Part shown: one piece after another, positions 10,155 through 21,900 of the stretch
How positions within the stretch are numbered: position 1 is the first letter of the stretch
Layout: the number at the start of each line of letters is the position of its first letter
Assembly: GCA_032690845.1 (NCBI GenBank)
Contig: CM064426.1
Coordinates: forward strand, 40,604,101 to 40,668,100
DNA from: Eleusine coracana subsp. coracana
Taxonomy: Eukaryota; Streptophyta; Magnoliopsida; Poales; Poaceae
DNA: 64,000 nt
Direction: 5' to 3'
The notes under the pieces: generated by a model
What the model saw: only the letters and a program-made list of their open reading frames with translations
Told to the model about the DNA's origin: nothing
Database searches by the model: none
Made by a program: the position numbers and the translations under genes

Positions 10155-12848
10155 GGTTATATCCGACCAAGTTCATCTCCCTGGGGCTGTCCCGCTCTCT
10201 TTGTGAAGAAGAAAGACAAGACCCTACGCCTATGTGTCAACTATAGGCCGTTAAACGCCGTGACCATCAAGAACAAGTACCCTCTACCTGGAATCGATAT
10301 CCTCTTTGATCAACTAGTGGGTGCTAAAGACTTCTCCAAGATTGATCTCCGATCCGGTTACCATCAAATAAAAATCCGAGCCGAAGATATTCCAAAAACA
10401 GCATTCTCCACCCGGTATGGTCTTTTCGAGTATCTTGTCATGTCTTTTGGTCTCACCAATGCTCTAGCCCACTTCATGTATTTGATGAATTCTGTATTCA
10501 TGCCCGAGTTGGATAAGTTCGTAGTGGTATTCATCGATGATATTCTGATCTACTCTAAATCCAAAGAAGAACATGCCGAACACCTTCGCATTGTTCTACA
10601 ACGACTCTAAGATCATCAACTTTATTCCAAATTTAGTAAATGTGAATTTTGGCTAAAGCAAGTTCCATTTTTGGGTCACATCATATCAGTAGAAGGAGTA
10701 GCTGTGGACCCTAGCAAAGTAGAGGATGTGCTGAATTGGAAAGCTCCGAAATCAGTCAGGCAAATTCACAGTTTCCTTGGTCTTGCCGGTTATTATAGGA
10801 AATTCATTCCCAACTTCTCAAGCATTGCCAAGCCTATGACCAAGTTGCTGGAAAAGGATATCGCATGTGAGGAAGCTTTTCAGTCACTCAAGAAGCATTT
10901 AACAACCGCTCCGGTTTTGGCTCAACCCGACATCACCAAACCGTTTGATGTCTACTATGATGCCTCCGGCACCGGATTGGGTTGTGTGCTTATGAAAGAT
11001 GACCGTGTCGTTGCCTATGCATCACGACCACTCCGAAAGCATGAGCAAAATTATCCCACTCATGATTTGGTGGCCTCAGTCGTCCTAGCTTTGAAAACCT
11101 GGTGCCATTACTTGCTCGGTAATCTGGTTAAGCTCTACACCGATCATATGAGTCTCAAATATATCTTCACTCAACAAGAGCTGAACATGAGGCAGCATAG
11201 ATGGTTGGAATTAATCAAAGATTATGAATTGGAAATTCATTATCATCCCGGAAAAGCCAACGTGGTTGCCGACGCCTTGAGTCGAAGGGACCAATGCAAT
11301 CACGTCATCGTTTGCTCGATGGAAGCTTGTATGATTTTAGATCCTAGCGAACCAAGTCTTCGTGTCATCCCATATGGATCCTTGTATAATTTGGCGCTCA
11401 TTCCTACCCTTCGGGAAGAAATTGTGGAAGCCCAAAAGAAGGACAAGGGAATGGAATATATTCGCTAGAAAATAAGGAAGAAGGAAGCCATGTGTTTCTC
11501 ACAAGACGAAGATGGAGTACTATGGTTCAACAATCGCCTTGTGGTTCCAAAGAATGAGGAGCTAAGAAACAAAACTTTGGATGAGGATCACTTGTCCAAA
11601 TACTCCATACAACCCGGCAGCAACAAAATGTACTACGGGTTAAGGGAAAAGTTTTGGTGGACACGCATGAAACGAGAGGTTGCTCAGTATGTCTCTGAAT
11701 GCGATACTTGTCAACGTGTGAAGGCCGATCACTTGAGAACAGCCGGTCTTTTGCACGCATTAAAAATCCCCGCGTGGAAATGGGAGGACATTGCTATGGA
11801 TTTCATCGTTGGATTACTCCTCATGCCCAAGAAGCACAATTCAATATGGGTGATCATGGATAGGTTGACAAAATCTGCTCATTTTTTTCCCGTCCATACA
11901 ACCTACTCTACCAAGCAATATGCCAAGCTCTACATTGTGCGGATTCTATGCTCGCACGGGGTGCCCAAGACGATCATCTCTGATTGAGGTCCTCAATTTA
12001 TTGCTCGCTTCTGGGAGGAATTGCATGCTTGTCTTGGCACCACTCTCATTCGAGGTTCTGCTTATCACCCGCAAACCGATGGTCAAACCGAGAGGCTAAA
12101 TCAATATTTGGAGGGTTTATTGAGAGCTTGTGTTCTGGACCATCATGGTAATTGGGAATCTTGTCTCCCGTTCGCCGAGTTCTCCTACAACAATAGCTAC
12201 CAAGAGAGTTTGGGGATGTCGCCATTTGAAGCCTTGTATGGTCACTCGTATCGAACCCCGCTGAATTGGTCGGAACCTGGAGAAAGAAACACTTTTGGTC
12301 TAGATCTGGTCACACAAGCCGAAGAGAAGGTGAAACAAATTCAAGCCAACATGAAGGCCGCCCAATCCTGCCAAATAAGCTATTCCAATAAAAGAAGACG
12401 TCCATTGGAGTTCAAAAAGGGAGATCATGTCTATCTCCGAGTTTCTCCCAACAAAGGTGTGTCTCGTTTCGGAATCAAAGGGAAATTAGCACCCCGCTAC
12501 ATCGGACCTTTCCAGATCACGGAAAAGCATAGCGCCGTTGCTTATCGGTTGCAGCTACCGGAAAATCTTAAGCGGGTGCACAACATCTTCCATGTTTCCC
12601 AACTTAAGAAGTGTCTAAAGCCTCTAATCGACATGGTTATCTCCGACACCGAGCAATTGGAGGAAGATCTTTCCTACCCAGAATACCCCGTCCGCATCCT
12701 CGATCAAAAGGACCGGGTAACTCGCAGCCGCACTATCACCTTCTACAAGGTGCAATGGAGTAACCATACTGAAGTTGAAGCTACATGGGAACAAGAAGAA
12801 TTTCTGAGGACCAACTTTCTGGAGTTCTTGGCCTCACAAAACCGGTAA
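10155..12848 (+). pseudogene. pol: pol, unit 1: RT, RNase H, integrase, chromodomain (gag and protease deleted)
   Basis: A single frame extends from the start of RT (GYIRPSSSPWG) to the natural stop at 12846-12848, with only three nonsense codons (10608-10610, 11466-11468, 11985-11987). RT shows LRLCVNYRPLN, SKIDLRSGYHQI and the catalytic FIDD (about 10535). RNase H carries DASGTGLG (about 10960) and YTDHMSLK. The integrase zinc-binding region (about 11600-11720) keeps His, Cys and Cys, but the second His seen in unit 2 is Gln here. The DDE core has Asp in AMDF, Asp in IISD (11982) and Glu in DGQTERLN. The C-terminus (about 12670-12840) is a chromodomain (YPVRILDQ..., VQWSNHTEVEATWEQEE), which in this lineage steers integration to heterochromatin. 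A small deletion lies near 10860. Without gag or protease it cannot act alone. Confidence 0.93.
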
Positions 12849-12919
12849 CCATCCGCACCCCTCCCTTTTGTTCGTTCTTTTGCAAATCTCGGGACAAGAT
12901 TTCCTTAAGGGGGGTGTGC
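12849..12919 (+). other. Unit 1 3' untranslated region with polypurine tract
   Basis: A short tail after the chromodomain ends in AAGGGGGGTGTGC (12907-12919), immediately before LTR 2. This purine run is the expected plus-strand DNA primer. It recurs identically at 23560-23572. Confidence 0.88.
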
Positions 12920-15900
12920 TGTGACATCCCATGTCACAAAATAGAACTTAACCAAACCCAATGTAATTAAGGGATAATTAAAAATATAAATAGTCAAGGT
13001 GCCAAAGAATAAAGAAAGAAAATTAAGTAATTAAATCAAGAATATCCAAATAAGGGCCCTTCTCAAACATCACAAAATCCCATGAAAGTACCCCAATGTT
13101 TTTACATAAACTGAATGGCCACATTAAAAGAGAATTTTCATAATTTTTCCAGAATTTTTGGTAACCATTTAGTACCCTTAAAAATTCCCCTAAAGCCAGA
13201 GAAGATTGTTTAGGTTTTGGAATTTTAAAAATTAATTGAAGCCAATTAAGCTGATGCACCCAAAAGCAAAGTTGGATCACATGTTTTGCTGGATGTGCAC
13301 AAACATCTGTATCAAATTTGGAGCAAGGGAACATGGTGAAAATTTCCCAAACCCGAGTCAAGGTTCAAGTCAAGCCGGGTCAACCCCACCCCCCCCCCTT
13401 CTCTCTCCTTTTCCCTCCGGCCAGTCTCCGCTCGACACCGATGCCACCATACGAGCCACCATCGATCGCTGTAGCCCCATCACGGCCACTGCACTACCGA
13501 ATCGTGCCTGTGCCACCGGCTGGCATTGAAACCCTGCCGGAGAGCCACTCCCCTGCCGACAGCTCGCCGTCTCTCTCTCTCTCTCTCACTCTCCCGGTCG
13601 ACCGGCGTTAAAAGCGGCCCGGTACTGCCACTTTTCCTCGCCCTTCACTCGCACGCGCTCCGCTCTGCTCCCCAAGTCGCTCCAGCAAAGCCAAGCGCCC
13701 TGCTTTCCTCCCTCCCTCCGCTCCAGCGAGCGCCGACGGAATCCCCTGCTCTGAGCCGCCTGATTGCCGCCGCGTCGAGCTCCGTCTAGGTAGTGTCCCC
13801 GTTGTTGGTTCTTTCATAAATTGGCGTGAAAGTAGCTCCCCTCACTCCTCCTGGACATGCTAATCTGGCTTTCAGCCCCCTCGCCGGAATTGGAGGAGGA
13901 CCGAGCCGCCACCGTTCATCGCGCGAAGGAGGCTCACGGCGACGACCCCTCTCCCGGCCACCCCGACTCCAACCCGCGCGTCGACGAGCACCACAGCTCT
14001 AAGGTGATGCTCCTAGACCCTCTCCCTGGATGATTTCATCTCTGCACGTGCCTACCACCGTCGGCCGCCGTTGAGCGTCGCCGCCGCTCGTCGCCAGCAG
14101 TGCTCCGGCAACCCCCACTCCGGCCACCACCACCCACGTAACTGTTGTGAGTCACTGATCACGTAGAGCAGCTCCGAGTCCCAAGTCCCGCCACTGATCG
14201 CCGCCGGCGAGACGGCAGAGCCGAAGCGCCGCCGCGCGCCCGCGCGGGGGAAATTTGAATTGGCCAGTGGCAATTTTGTAAATAGGAGTGAACTTTGATT
14301 AAACTTGGAAATTTAATAACTCGAGAAATAAAAGGCCTAAAAATGTGAAACCAGTTTTGTTCAACTCATAAAATCCTCCTCTGCCAGAAAAACAGGTTGA
14401 GGTCCAAAGTTACTCAGTAAATTAATTTATTTAATTCCCTAAAGTTACAACCCTAAATTGCTTAATAAATTCATAAGTAAATAAATATAAATGGTAAATT
14501 CATGAAACTTGCTCAGTGGTCATTTCATGGCATCCTTAAACTTTCTGAAAAATCACATTTTCATGTTTAGGCATATTTTTAGTGTTATTGCATAAATCCT
14601 CATTTTCAGTAATTGAATTTATGTAAATTATTGGCTAGGAATTTAATTATGAAATTTGGTATTCCTATCCCTTATGCACTTGTACACTCATGTAAAATTC
14701 CATGAAAAATTTGAAGCAACTTAAGTATGCTTTTGCTGTCAAATTTAATCAATTGTTAGCTAAAGTAAGAATTTTCCATATAAATCTTGCTTTTTGTGTG
14801 CATTTAAGAAGGGTAGGCATAAATTCACTTCTGGAATATTTATGAAGAATAACTACATCAACCTTAAAGTAGAAATCCTTACCTCCAATTATATACTCTT
14901 GGTTCCTAATTAACTATATGAGGCTAGAACTAGTTATGCAATTAAATTGCCATAGTATGTATAGTGCTAGTTTTGCATATGGTCACTTTAGCTAAGTTGT
15001 TCAAAATGAACTTTCTGGAAATTTGACCCTAGTACTGCATGGTCATATCATCATCAGCATGTGATGTCATATAATCATCACCTAGGCCATGCTCATGTTA
15101 AAGTAGACATACCCTAAGTTGTGATGATTAAAAGTTACATTCTTGTAATTAGAAGTTTGTCCCCTTCAAAATGCAGTAGCTACCATGTCATACTTAGGTG
15201 TGCACACATTCATGAATAAATGATTAGTCATTAATTTTATTGCTAAGGAAGTGCCATGAATTGTCATGCCCTCCATTTCATCTCTAGTTAAGGAACTCCA
15301 TGAAACCTTGTGTATTCCTTCGCATTGATGCATGTCCATTCCATATAGGGATCGAGACTGCAGAGATCACACCGGATCAGCAAGGACCTGAAGTGGACTT
15401 TGGTGAAGACACTAACTACGATCACTCCCAAGGCAAGCCCCGGTGCATAACCCATTAAATTTTCGAGTCCTTTTTCTTTATCACAAGTTAGGAATATTAT
15501 ATTGTGCACTAAGTGTAGGACTTGGATGAAACACACTTGCATACTCCAACAATGACCTATGATTAGTATGTTAGTAAGCTTTTCCATTAGCAATGCTATG
15601 CTTAAACTAGTGGAGTTAATGGTAGGTTCTAGATTCAACTATGGTTCACTTGGATAATGAACTTGATAAGATGGAGCACCTATCGTTGCAACTCCGTGGA
15701 CAAGTATTGAGTAGTACCAAGTACATACTTTAATATGGGGATTGGTAAACCTAGTAACTTGGGCGCCGTATTGTTGGACGGCCATACTCATCGATCCAGA
15801 GGTGATGTGATCAGCACGGTGGTTGCACGGGTTTGAGGACCGCTAGAGAGTGCATGGGTTAAGCCTCGGATACGAAGTACTGTATCGCGGGGAGGACGTG

Positions 15901-16797
15901 TACTCGGGATCGATGGCCCCGGATCGACTTTATAGCAATCTTGTGAACGGTGGCCATACGTGTTCTTAAATGATGCGTATGTCATGTATTTGGGTTTTCC
16001 CTGCAGGATGTAAATCAATTCGAATTGCCGTCCCTCGCGGTTATGAGTACCTCTTGTTCGAGCAGCGGCAATGATATGTTAAGTAGTAAAGTTGTGGTTA
16101 TGTTTCTGAAATTTACGTATGTTATGGACACATATTGCTATGATGTATTGTTCTTTAGCTATGTTCGTGGCTTAGTAGCTAGCGAGATTCACCGTAGCTG
16201 TTTTCTGCAATAAGCAAAGTAAAATCTTGACTAAGGAAATGAAAGTGCAGCATAGAACTAATAGGAGCTTTTGATGCAATTATCAAATAAACCTGGTCAG
16301 CCCCATGCATTCTAGGAGTCAGTTTTAGTAAACCTTTTGATGGGTAGGTCTTGCGAAGTATGTTAGATACTCAGGCTTTGCGACTATGTTGTTTTCCAGG
16401 TTTTCCTCCAGCTACCTACTGTGATTGTTGTAACAAGGTTGTGTGGGAAGGTGAGGAGACGCAGAACTGGACCATCGAATGGGTCCCTAGCTCCCCTAAC
16501 TGTGATGAGTGACCCATCGCCATAGGGCTGACATGGTTCACGTAGGACTTGACGTCGTGTTTTGGTCGTTGTATCGCTTCCGCTAATTTATGTAACCTGT
16601 ACTAAGGACATACATATTATATCAGATCTGAACTTGTTTATATTCTACCTCTGAACTTGTACTATTATGCACCTAAGTGATGTAATATTGTAAATGATGA
16701 ATGTTCATGTGTGAATGCTGTGTATGGTTACTTCGTTAACCATCTCCCGAGGCGACCCTGTACGACATACTCTACTTCTTGGAGTAGGGTTGTCACA
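12920..16797 (+). repeat. LTR 2 (shared middle LTR)
   Basis: A 3,878-bp LTR with the same TGTGACATCCC start and the intact GGGTTGTCACA end. It serves as 3' LTR of unit 1 and 5' LTR of unit 2, with no target duplication on either side. It contains the GC-rich block (about 13370-14260) with a run of C at 13390. It is otherwise non-coding. Confidence 0.95.
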
Positions 16798-16799
16798 GC

Positions 16800-16812
16800 T
16801 GGTATCAGAGCC
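16800..16812 (+). other. Primer-binding site, unit 2 (tRNA-iMet)
   Basis: TGGTATCAGAGCC starts two bases after LTR 2. It is the standard plant initiator-Met tRNA complementary site for minus-strand DNA synthesis. Confidence 0.95.
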
Positions 16813-17992
16813 GTCTCGGGATAAGCTACACACCAATGAGCATTTTAAAAACATAAACAAGCCGTTTTTACGTGTTACGGTGAGGTACGAACTAGTAGTG
16901 CCCATATAAGGGTCTTGTAGGTGGCAAAGCTAACCCTGGGTTATGTTCGTTTAAATTACTTGCAACTATGGATTCTTCAACGAAGGTATGTCTTTGTGCA
17001 TGGATCAGTTGCACCGTAAATACCGAACGCCTTCCGGGTGGGCAAAGACCTGGGCTTTGATTGATGCGCGGACCGAATGCACTTAAACGTCGGCTGCCTT
17101 CCGGGTGGGTGAATACCTGGGCATAAACTATCATTGTTGTTTTGGCTTGTTTCTTTTGAATTTGATGTATTGTTTCTGAAATGGATCTCTTGCAGGTACA
17201 CTAACCACATGTAGTTCGCTTAGAAACGTGTGAGAGGTGTGTGTGCTACCGAAAGGATCGAGTTATATAATCGGTCGAGTTTTCTTTTTGTGAGGAGGTA
17301 GGAAATCGTCATATTGAGCATTTGGCATTCATGCATACCATATGCACTCACCTTCACTAAATCATGTGAAAAGGTCACTAATATTGCAAACATGTGAAAT
17401 GACTCAGATTTGAGCTAATTTAAAACCCTATGACATCTAAACTAAAAGTTTGAAGTCACCGTTAAGGAAATCAATTTCTGCCAGAAATGTCAGTTGCACT
17501 AAAACAAGCATAACTTCCTCAATTTTAATTCAATGAAGGCAAATAAGTACTCGTTGGAAATCTGAGGTATTGCTCTACAAGTTTGGTTTAGGAAGTTTGT
17601 CTTAGAAAAATCTGGAACTAGGTCGAATTTTCCAAAAACAGTAGCCTTTTTCTGGAAGTCAGAAACTGCCTCATTTCTGTCCCCTGTCTTTGGATGATCA
17701 TAACTCCCAGAGACTTTATTGGATGGAGATGTGTGAGTATGCGTTGGAAAGATGATGAAATTCTCCACAACAGTTGTAAAGCACAAAAATTTTAATGTTG
17801 TCCAGAAACTAAGTGTTTTTGCCCGTTTCTGCGGTTCACTCCGTCGATCACAGAAATTTATCGTTACCGATTGTTAAACGGATCGGGAATCTCATGTTTT
17901 TCTTTTACCAATCATTCCTTATGCTATTTTAAGAATGTGTACTTAGTGGAATATTAAGTTTTGACTTAGCTTGCAAAACTTTATTCCGGCAG
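16813..17992 (+). other. Untranslated leader of unit 2
   Basis: It is collinear with 8188-9365, including the 67-bp-spaced direct repeat (17029 and 17096) and the CAG|GTACAC site (possible donor at 17196). It ends TTTATTCCGGCAG against the orf0 ATG, an acceptor-like context. No gene is seen. Confidence 0.7.
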
Positions 17993-18625
17993 ATGGATGT
18001 TGGCAAGCTCGTGAAGGACCCCGAGTACCTTGCCGCCCGCATTCTCGAGTTGGAACGAGAGCGTGAGGCGCTGCAGTCCACACTTGTGGCCCGTGATGCC
18101 CAGCTTGCGAAGCGTGACGCTAAGATTTCATATCTTGAGGACAAGCTGCACACTAACGAGATGGAGCGGCCCGATCTTTTCGAGCAACTCCACGATGCGC
18201 AGCTCATCATTGAGGGTGATGCAAGCGATCAGTTGCAGGAGCAACTGAACCAACACAACGCCCAGCTCACCGCTGCCCAAGAGGAGATTTACTCTCTTCA
18301 TGGTCAGGTTACCGCTCTCTTGGAGGGGCGAAGCAAGCTGCATGCCCAACACGAAGAAGCTCAAGATGAGCGTGATGTCATGGAAGGGAACCTGAACGAC
18401 GCTCACGCGATCATCGCACAACAAGAGCAGCTTATTGGACAGCTCCAAGCTGCTAATGGTCAGCTGAACGCCATCCTTAACAATGAGCCATCCATTCCAC
18501 TCGCGGTGATTCCCTCCGAGGACGCCGATCTGAGTGAGAACAGTGACTCTTGCATCGACTTCGAAGCACCCCCTGGACCGGGTGATATGGACGTGGAGTC
18601 CGATGGTGACAGCCATGTCGGGTGA
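17993..18625 (+). CDS. orf0: orf0: coiled-coil protein of the Tekay-like element (intact, 210 aa)
   Basis: Open from ATGGATGTTGGC to the TGA at 18623-18625, and the only undamaged accessory frame in the window. Residues about 10-165 are predicted helical coiled coil, with Leu/Ile at heptad-like spacing and dense Glu, Arg, Gln and Lys. Residues about 165-210 are proline-rich then acidic (DADLSENSD, GDMDVESDGDS) and probably disordered. No signal peptide, membrane segment, metal-binding or catalytic motif is visible. The start was chosen because all three copies in the window begin here, immediately after a pyrimidine tract and AG. Gag follows 375 bp downstream. A role in particle assembly, RNA handling or host interaction is conceivable but unproven. 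Confidence 0.88.
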   Translation: MDVGKLVKDPEYLAARILELEREREALQSTLVARDAQLAKRDAKISYLEDKLHTNEMERPDLFEQLHDAQLIIEGDASDQLQEQLNQHNAQLTAAQEEIYSLHGQVTALLEGRSKLHAQHEEAQDERDVMEGNLNDAHAIIAQQEQLIGQLQAANGQLNAILNNEPSIPLAVIPSEDADLSENSDSCIDFEAPPGPGDMDVESDGDSHVG

Positions 18626-18999
18626 TCGAGTAGCTCCATGTACGTAGGATAAAAAATCTCGTGAGACATCATAGTCGTGTGTGCATAGTGTTAGTAAGGT
18701 TAAGCTCAGTTGTAACCTAAGCTCTTCGAGATCGTGTGGTGTAGTGTTTTGAGTGATGTAACCAAAGACTTGCTATGTATATAAAGTTGCATCACAGGTA
18801 TCTATGGATTTTATCATGAGTATGCTTCTTATGGTGTTGGAAATTATGGAATTTAAGTTGTCTCTTATGTCCGCACCGTTTTCTTGTCAAACATTTCATT
18901 TATGAGGAATCTAAAATTGTATTTCGTCGCCATGTCGTAGTCTTATTATCATATTGTCTCATGTGATGATCGGGCTAACATGCTTTGTTCATATGTCAG
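18626..18999 (+). other. Spacer between orf0 and gag, unit 2
   Basis: T-rich non-coding DNA, conserved in element E (60974-61351). It ends TTTGTTCATATGTCAG immediately before the gag ATG, again resembling a splice acceptor. Confidence 0.65.
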
Positions 19000-21900
19000 A
19001 TGGTGCAAACTCGCCGCGGTGGAGAAAACGTTGGTGATACTCCCAGCGCTTCGAACGCCGGTGGAAATGGGCCGCTGCCCAACGCCCAACACGCTGCCCA
19101 TGACGGCCATGGAGCAGCTCATCCACAACCAGAACGAGATGTTCCGCATGTTCATGGAGAACATGAACCGTCATGGAGCTCCTGGACCACCACCACTGCA
19201 GCAGTGGGAATCCTCCTACGCCGACTTCTGGGCAACTCACCCGCCCACCTTCGGAGAAGACGGTGATCCTCTGGAAGCGGATAACTTTCTTCGCACTCTG
19301 GAGTCGAAGTTCGCCCTCCTCCACTGCACCGAGCAGCAAAAGCCCCTCTTCGCCGCACAGCAGCTCCACGGTTCGGCAAGTGCTTGGTGGGCCAGTTTCA
19401 CCGCCGCTCTCGCCGCTGGTCACCAAGTCACTTGGGCGGAATTCTGCACAGCTTTCCATGCACACCACATCCCCGCTGGACTCATGAAGCGCAAGTTGCA
19501 GGAGTTCCTCAACTTGAAGCAAGGCTCTAGAATCGTGTAAGAGTATGCACGGAAGTTCAACTACCTGGCCTAGTACGCGTCATATCACGCTGATACGGAC
19601 AAAAAGAAGAAAGATTGCTTTCATTCGGGTCTTACCCCGAAGCTGCAAGATCGCTTGCCTCAAGTCACCGCCGGCACATTCAATGACTTGATGAGTGCCG
19701 CCATTGTGCAAGAAGATGCCATCCGTGCCAATCAAGAGGACAAGAAGAGGAAACGTGCTATGGGAAGTTCATCCGGCTCTGCACCGCCCAAGTACAAGCT
19801 AGCAATCACTTCCCCGACCGGACAGAAATTCCGGGCTATGGTACCGTCGGGAGGAGTACCTTGCCCGTCGTTCTCACAGCAGCACTCGCGATTCCATGGG
19901 GGAAACCAGCAGCAATCCTCTGGTTCTCGCCCACCGCAGCAAAGCAATCAAGTGGTGAAGACCAACTCCTCACAGCCCTGTTACAATTGTGGCCGCACCG
20001 GTCACTTTGGTAAGGAGTGTCGGTTCCCGAAGCGCAATCCGAACAACAATAACAACTCCAATACTTCCGGGAACAACAACAACAACCCCAACAGCAGCAA
20101 CAACAACAATAATGGTAGCAATGGGAGTCGTCCTCAGTCGTCTACCCCCCCACACAAGAATGACCGAGTCAACTATACCACGGTCGAAGAGACCCAAGCT
20201 GGAGAACCCGTTCTCGCGGGTACGTTCTCGATCAACCAACATGCTGTCATGGTTCTTTTTGATTCAGGAGCAACACATGATTTCATTAGTAAAGCATGTG
20301 CAAATCATCTGAAAATTACCCCCACTACTATGGGAACACCATATGTTATTACGTCTCCCGGTGGGAAAATAAGAGCTCATCTTGAGTTAAGGAAAGTGCC
20401 ACTTAAGCTAGCCAATAACATATACCCCACTTCCCTAATTATCTTAGATGGCCAAAGCATCGACATCATTCTTGGTATGAAATGGATGACTAGCCAGAAA
20501 GCCGTACTGCACATTGAGGACCGGGAAATCCATTTAAAATCACCCTTACACGGCCCCTCTATTCTCCGATTGCCGTATCCCAAGTTGTCCACTTCTCAAG
20601 TGTGTCATGTGGAAGGAAAGGAGCTAGCAAACATTCCAGTGGTCTGTGATTTTCCCAACGTATTTCCAGACGATTTATCGGGAATGCCTCCGGACAGGGA
20701 TGTCGAGTTTAAGATTGAACTCGTACCTGGTACAGCGCCTATCTCTCGTAGGCCGTACAAGATGGCTCCTAACGAGTTGGCAGAGTTGAAAGAGCAGTTA
20801 CAAGAGCTTATGGACAAGGGTTATATCCGACCAAGTTCATCTCCCTGGGGCTGTCCCTACGCCTATGTGTCGACTATAGGCCGTTAAACGCCGTGACCAT
20901 CAAGAACAAGTACCCTCTACCTCGAATCGATATCCTCTTTGATAAACTAGTGGGTGCTAAAGTCTTCTCCAAGACTGATCTCCGATCCGGTTACCATCAA
21001 ATAAAAATCCGAGCTGAAGATATTCCAAAAATAGCATTCTCCACCCGATATGGTCTTTTCAAGTATCTTGTCATGTCTTTTGGTCTCACCAATGCTCCAG
21101 CCCACTTCATGTATTTGATGAATTCCGTATTCATGCCCGAGTTGGATAAGTTCATAGTGGTATTCATCGATGATATTCTGATCTACTCTAAATCCGAAGA
21201 AGAACACGCCGAACACCTTCGCATTGTTCTTCAACGACTCCGAGATCATCAACTTTATGCCAAATTTAGTAAATGTGAATTTTGCCTAAAGCAAGTTCCA
21301 TTTTTGGGTCACATCATATCAGCAGAAGGAGTAGCCGTGGACCCTAGCAAAGTAGAGGATGTGCTGAATTGGAAAGCTCCAAAATCGGTCAGGCAAATTC
21401 GCAGTTTCCTTGGTCTTGCCAGTTATTATAGGAAATTCATTCCCAACTTCTCAAGCATTGCCAAGCCTATGACCAAGTTGCTGGAAAAGGTGGCCAAGTT
21501 CAAGTGGAGTAGTGCATGTGAGGAAGCTTTTCAGTCACTCAAGAAGCATTTAACAACCGCTCCGGTTTTGGCTCAACCCGACATCACCAAATCGTTCGAT
21601 GTCTACTACGATGACTCCGGCACCGGATTGGGTTGTGTGCTTATGCAATAAGGCTGTGTCATTGCCCATGCATCACGACTACTCCGGAAGCATGAGCAAA
21701 ATTATCCCACTCACGATTTGGAATTGGCCTCAGTCGTCCTAGCTTTGAAAACCTGGCGCCATTACTTGCTCGGTAATCTGGTTAACCTCTACACCGATCA
21801 TAAGAGTCTCAAAAATATCTTCACTCAACAAGAGCTGAACATGAGGCAGCATAGATGGTTGGAATTAATCAAAGATTATGAATTGGAAATTCATTATCAT

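Noticed and set aside
16800..16812. A tRNA gene near the iMet-like sequence
   Set aside because: Only the 13-base primer-site complement is present; there is no cloverleaf around it.
18128..18616. Long minus-strand open frame (162 codons) opposite orf0, also at 9501-9989
   Set aside because: It is the mirror of the repetitive coiled-coil codons of orf0, has no recognisable domain, and is not kept in element E.
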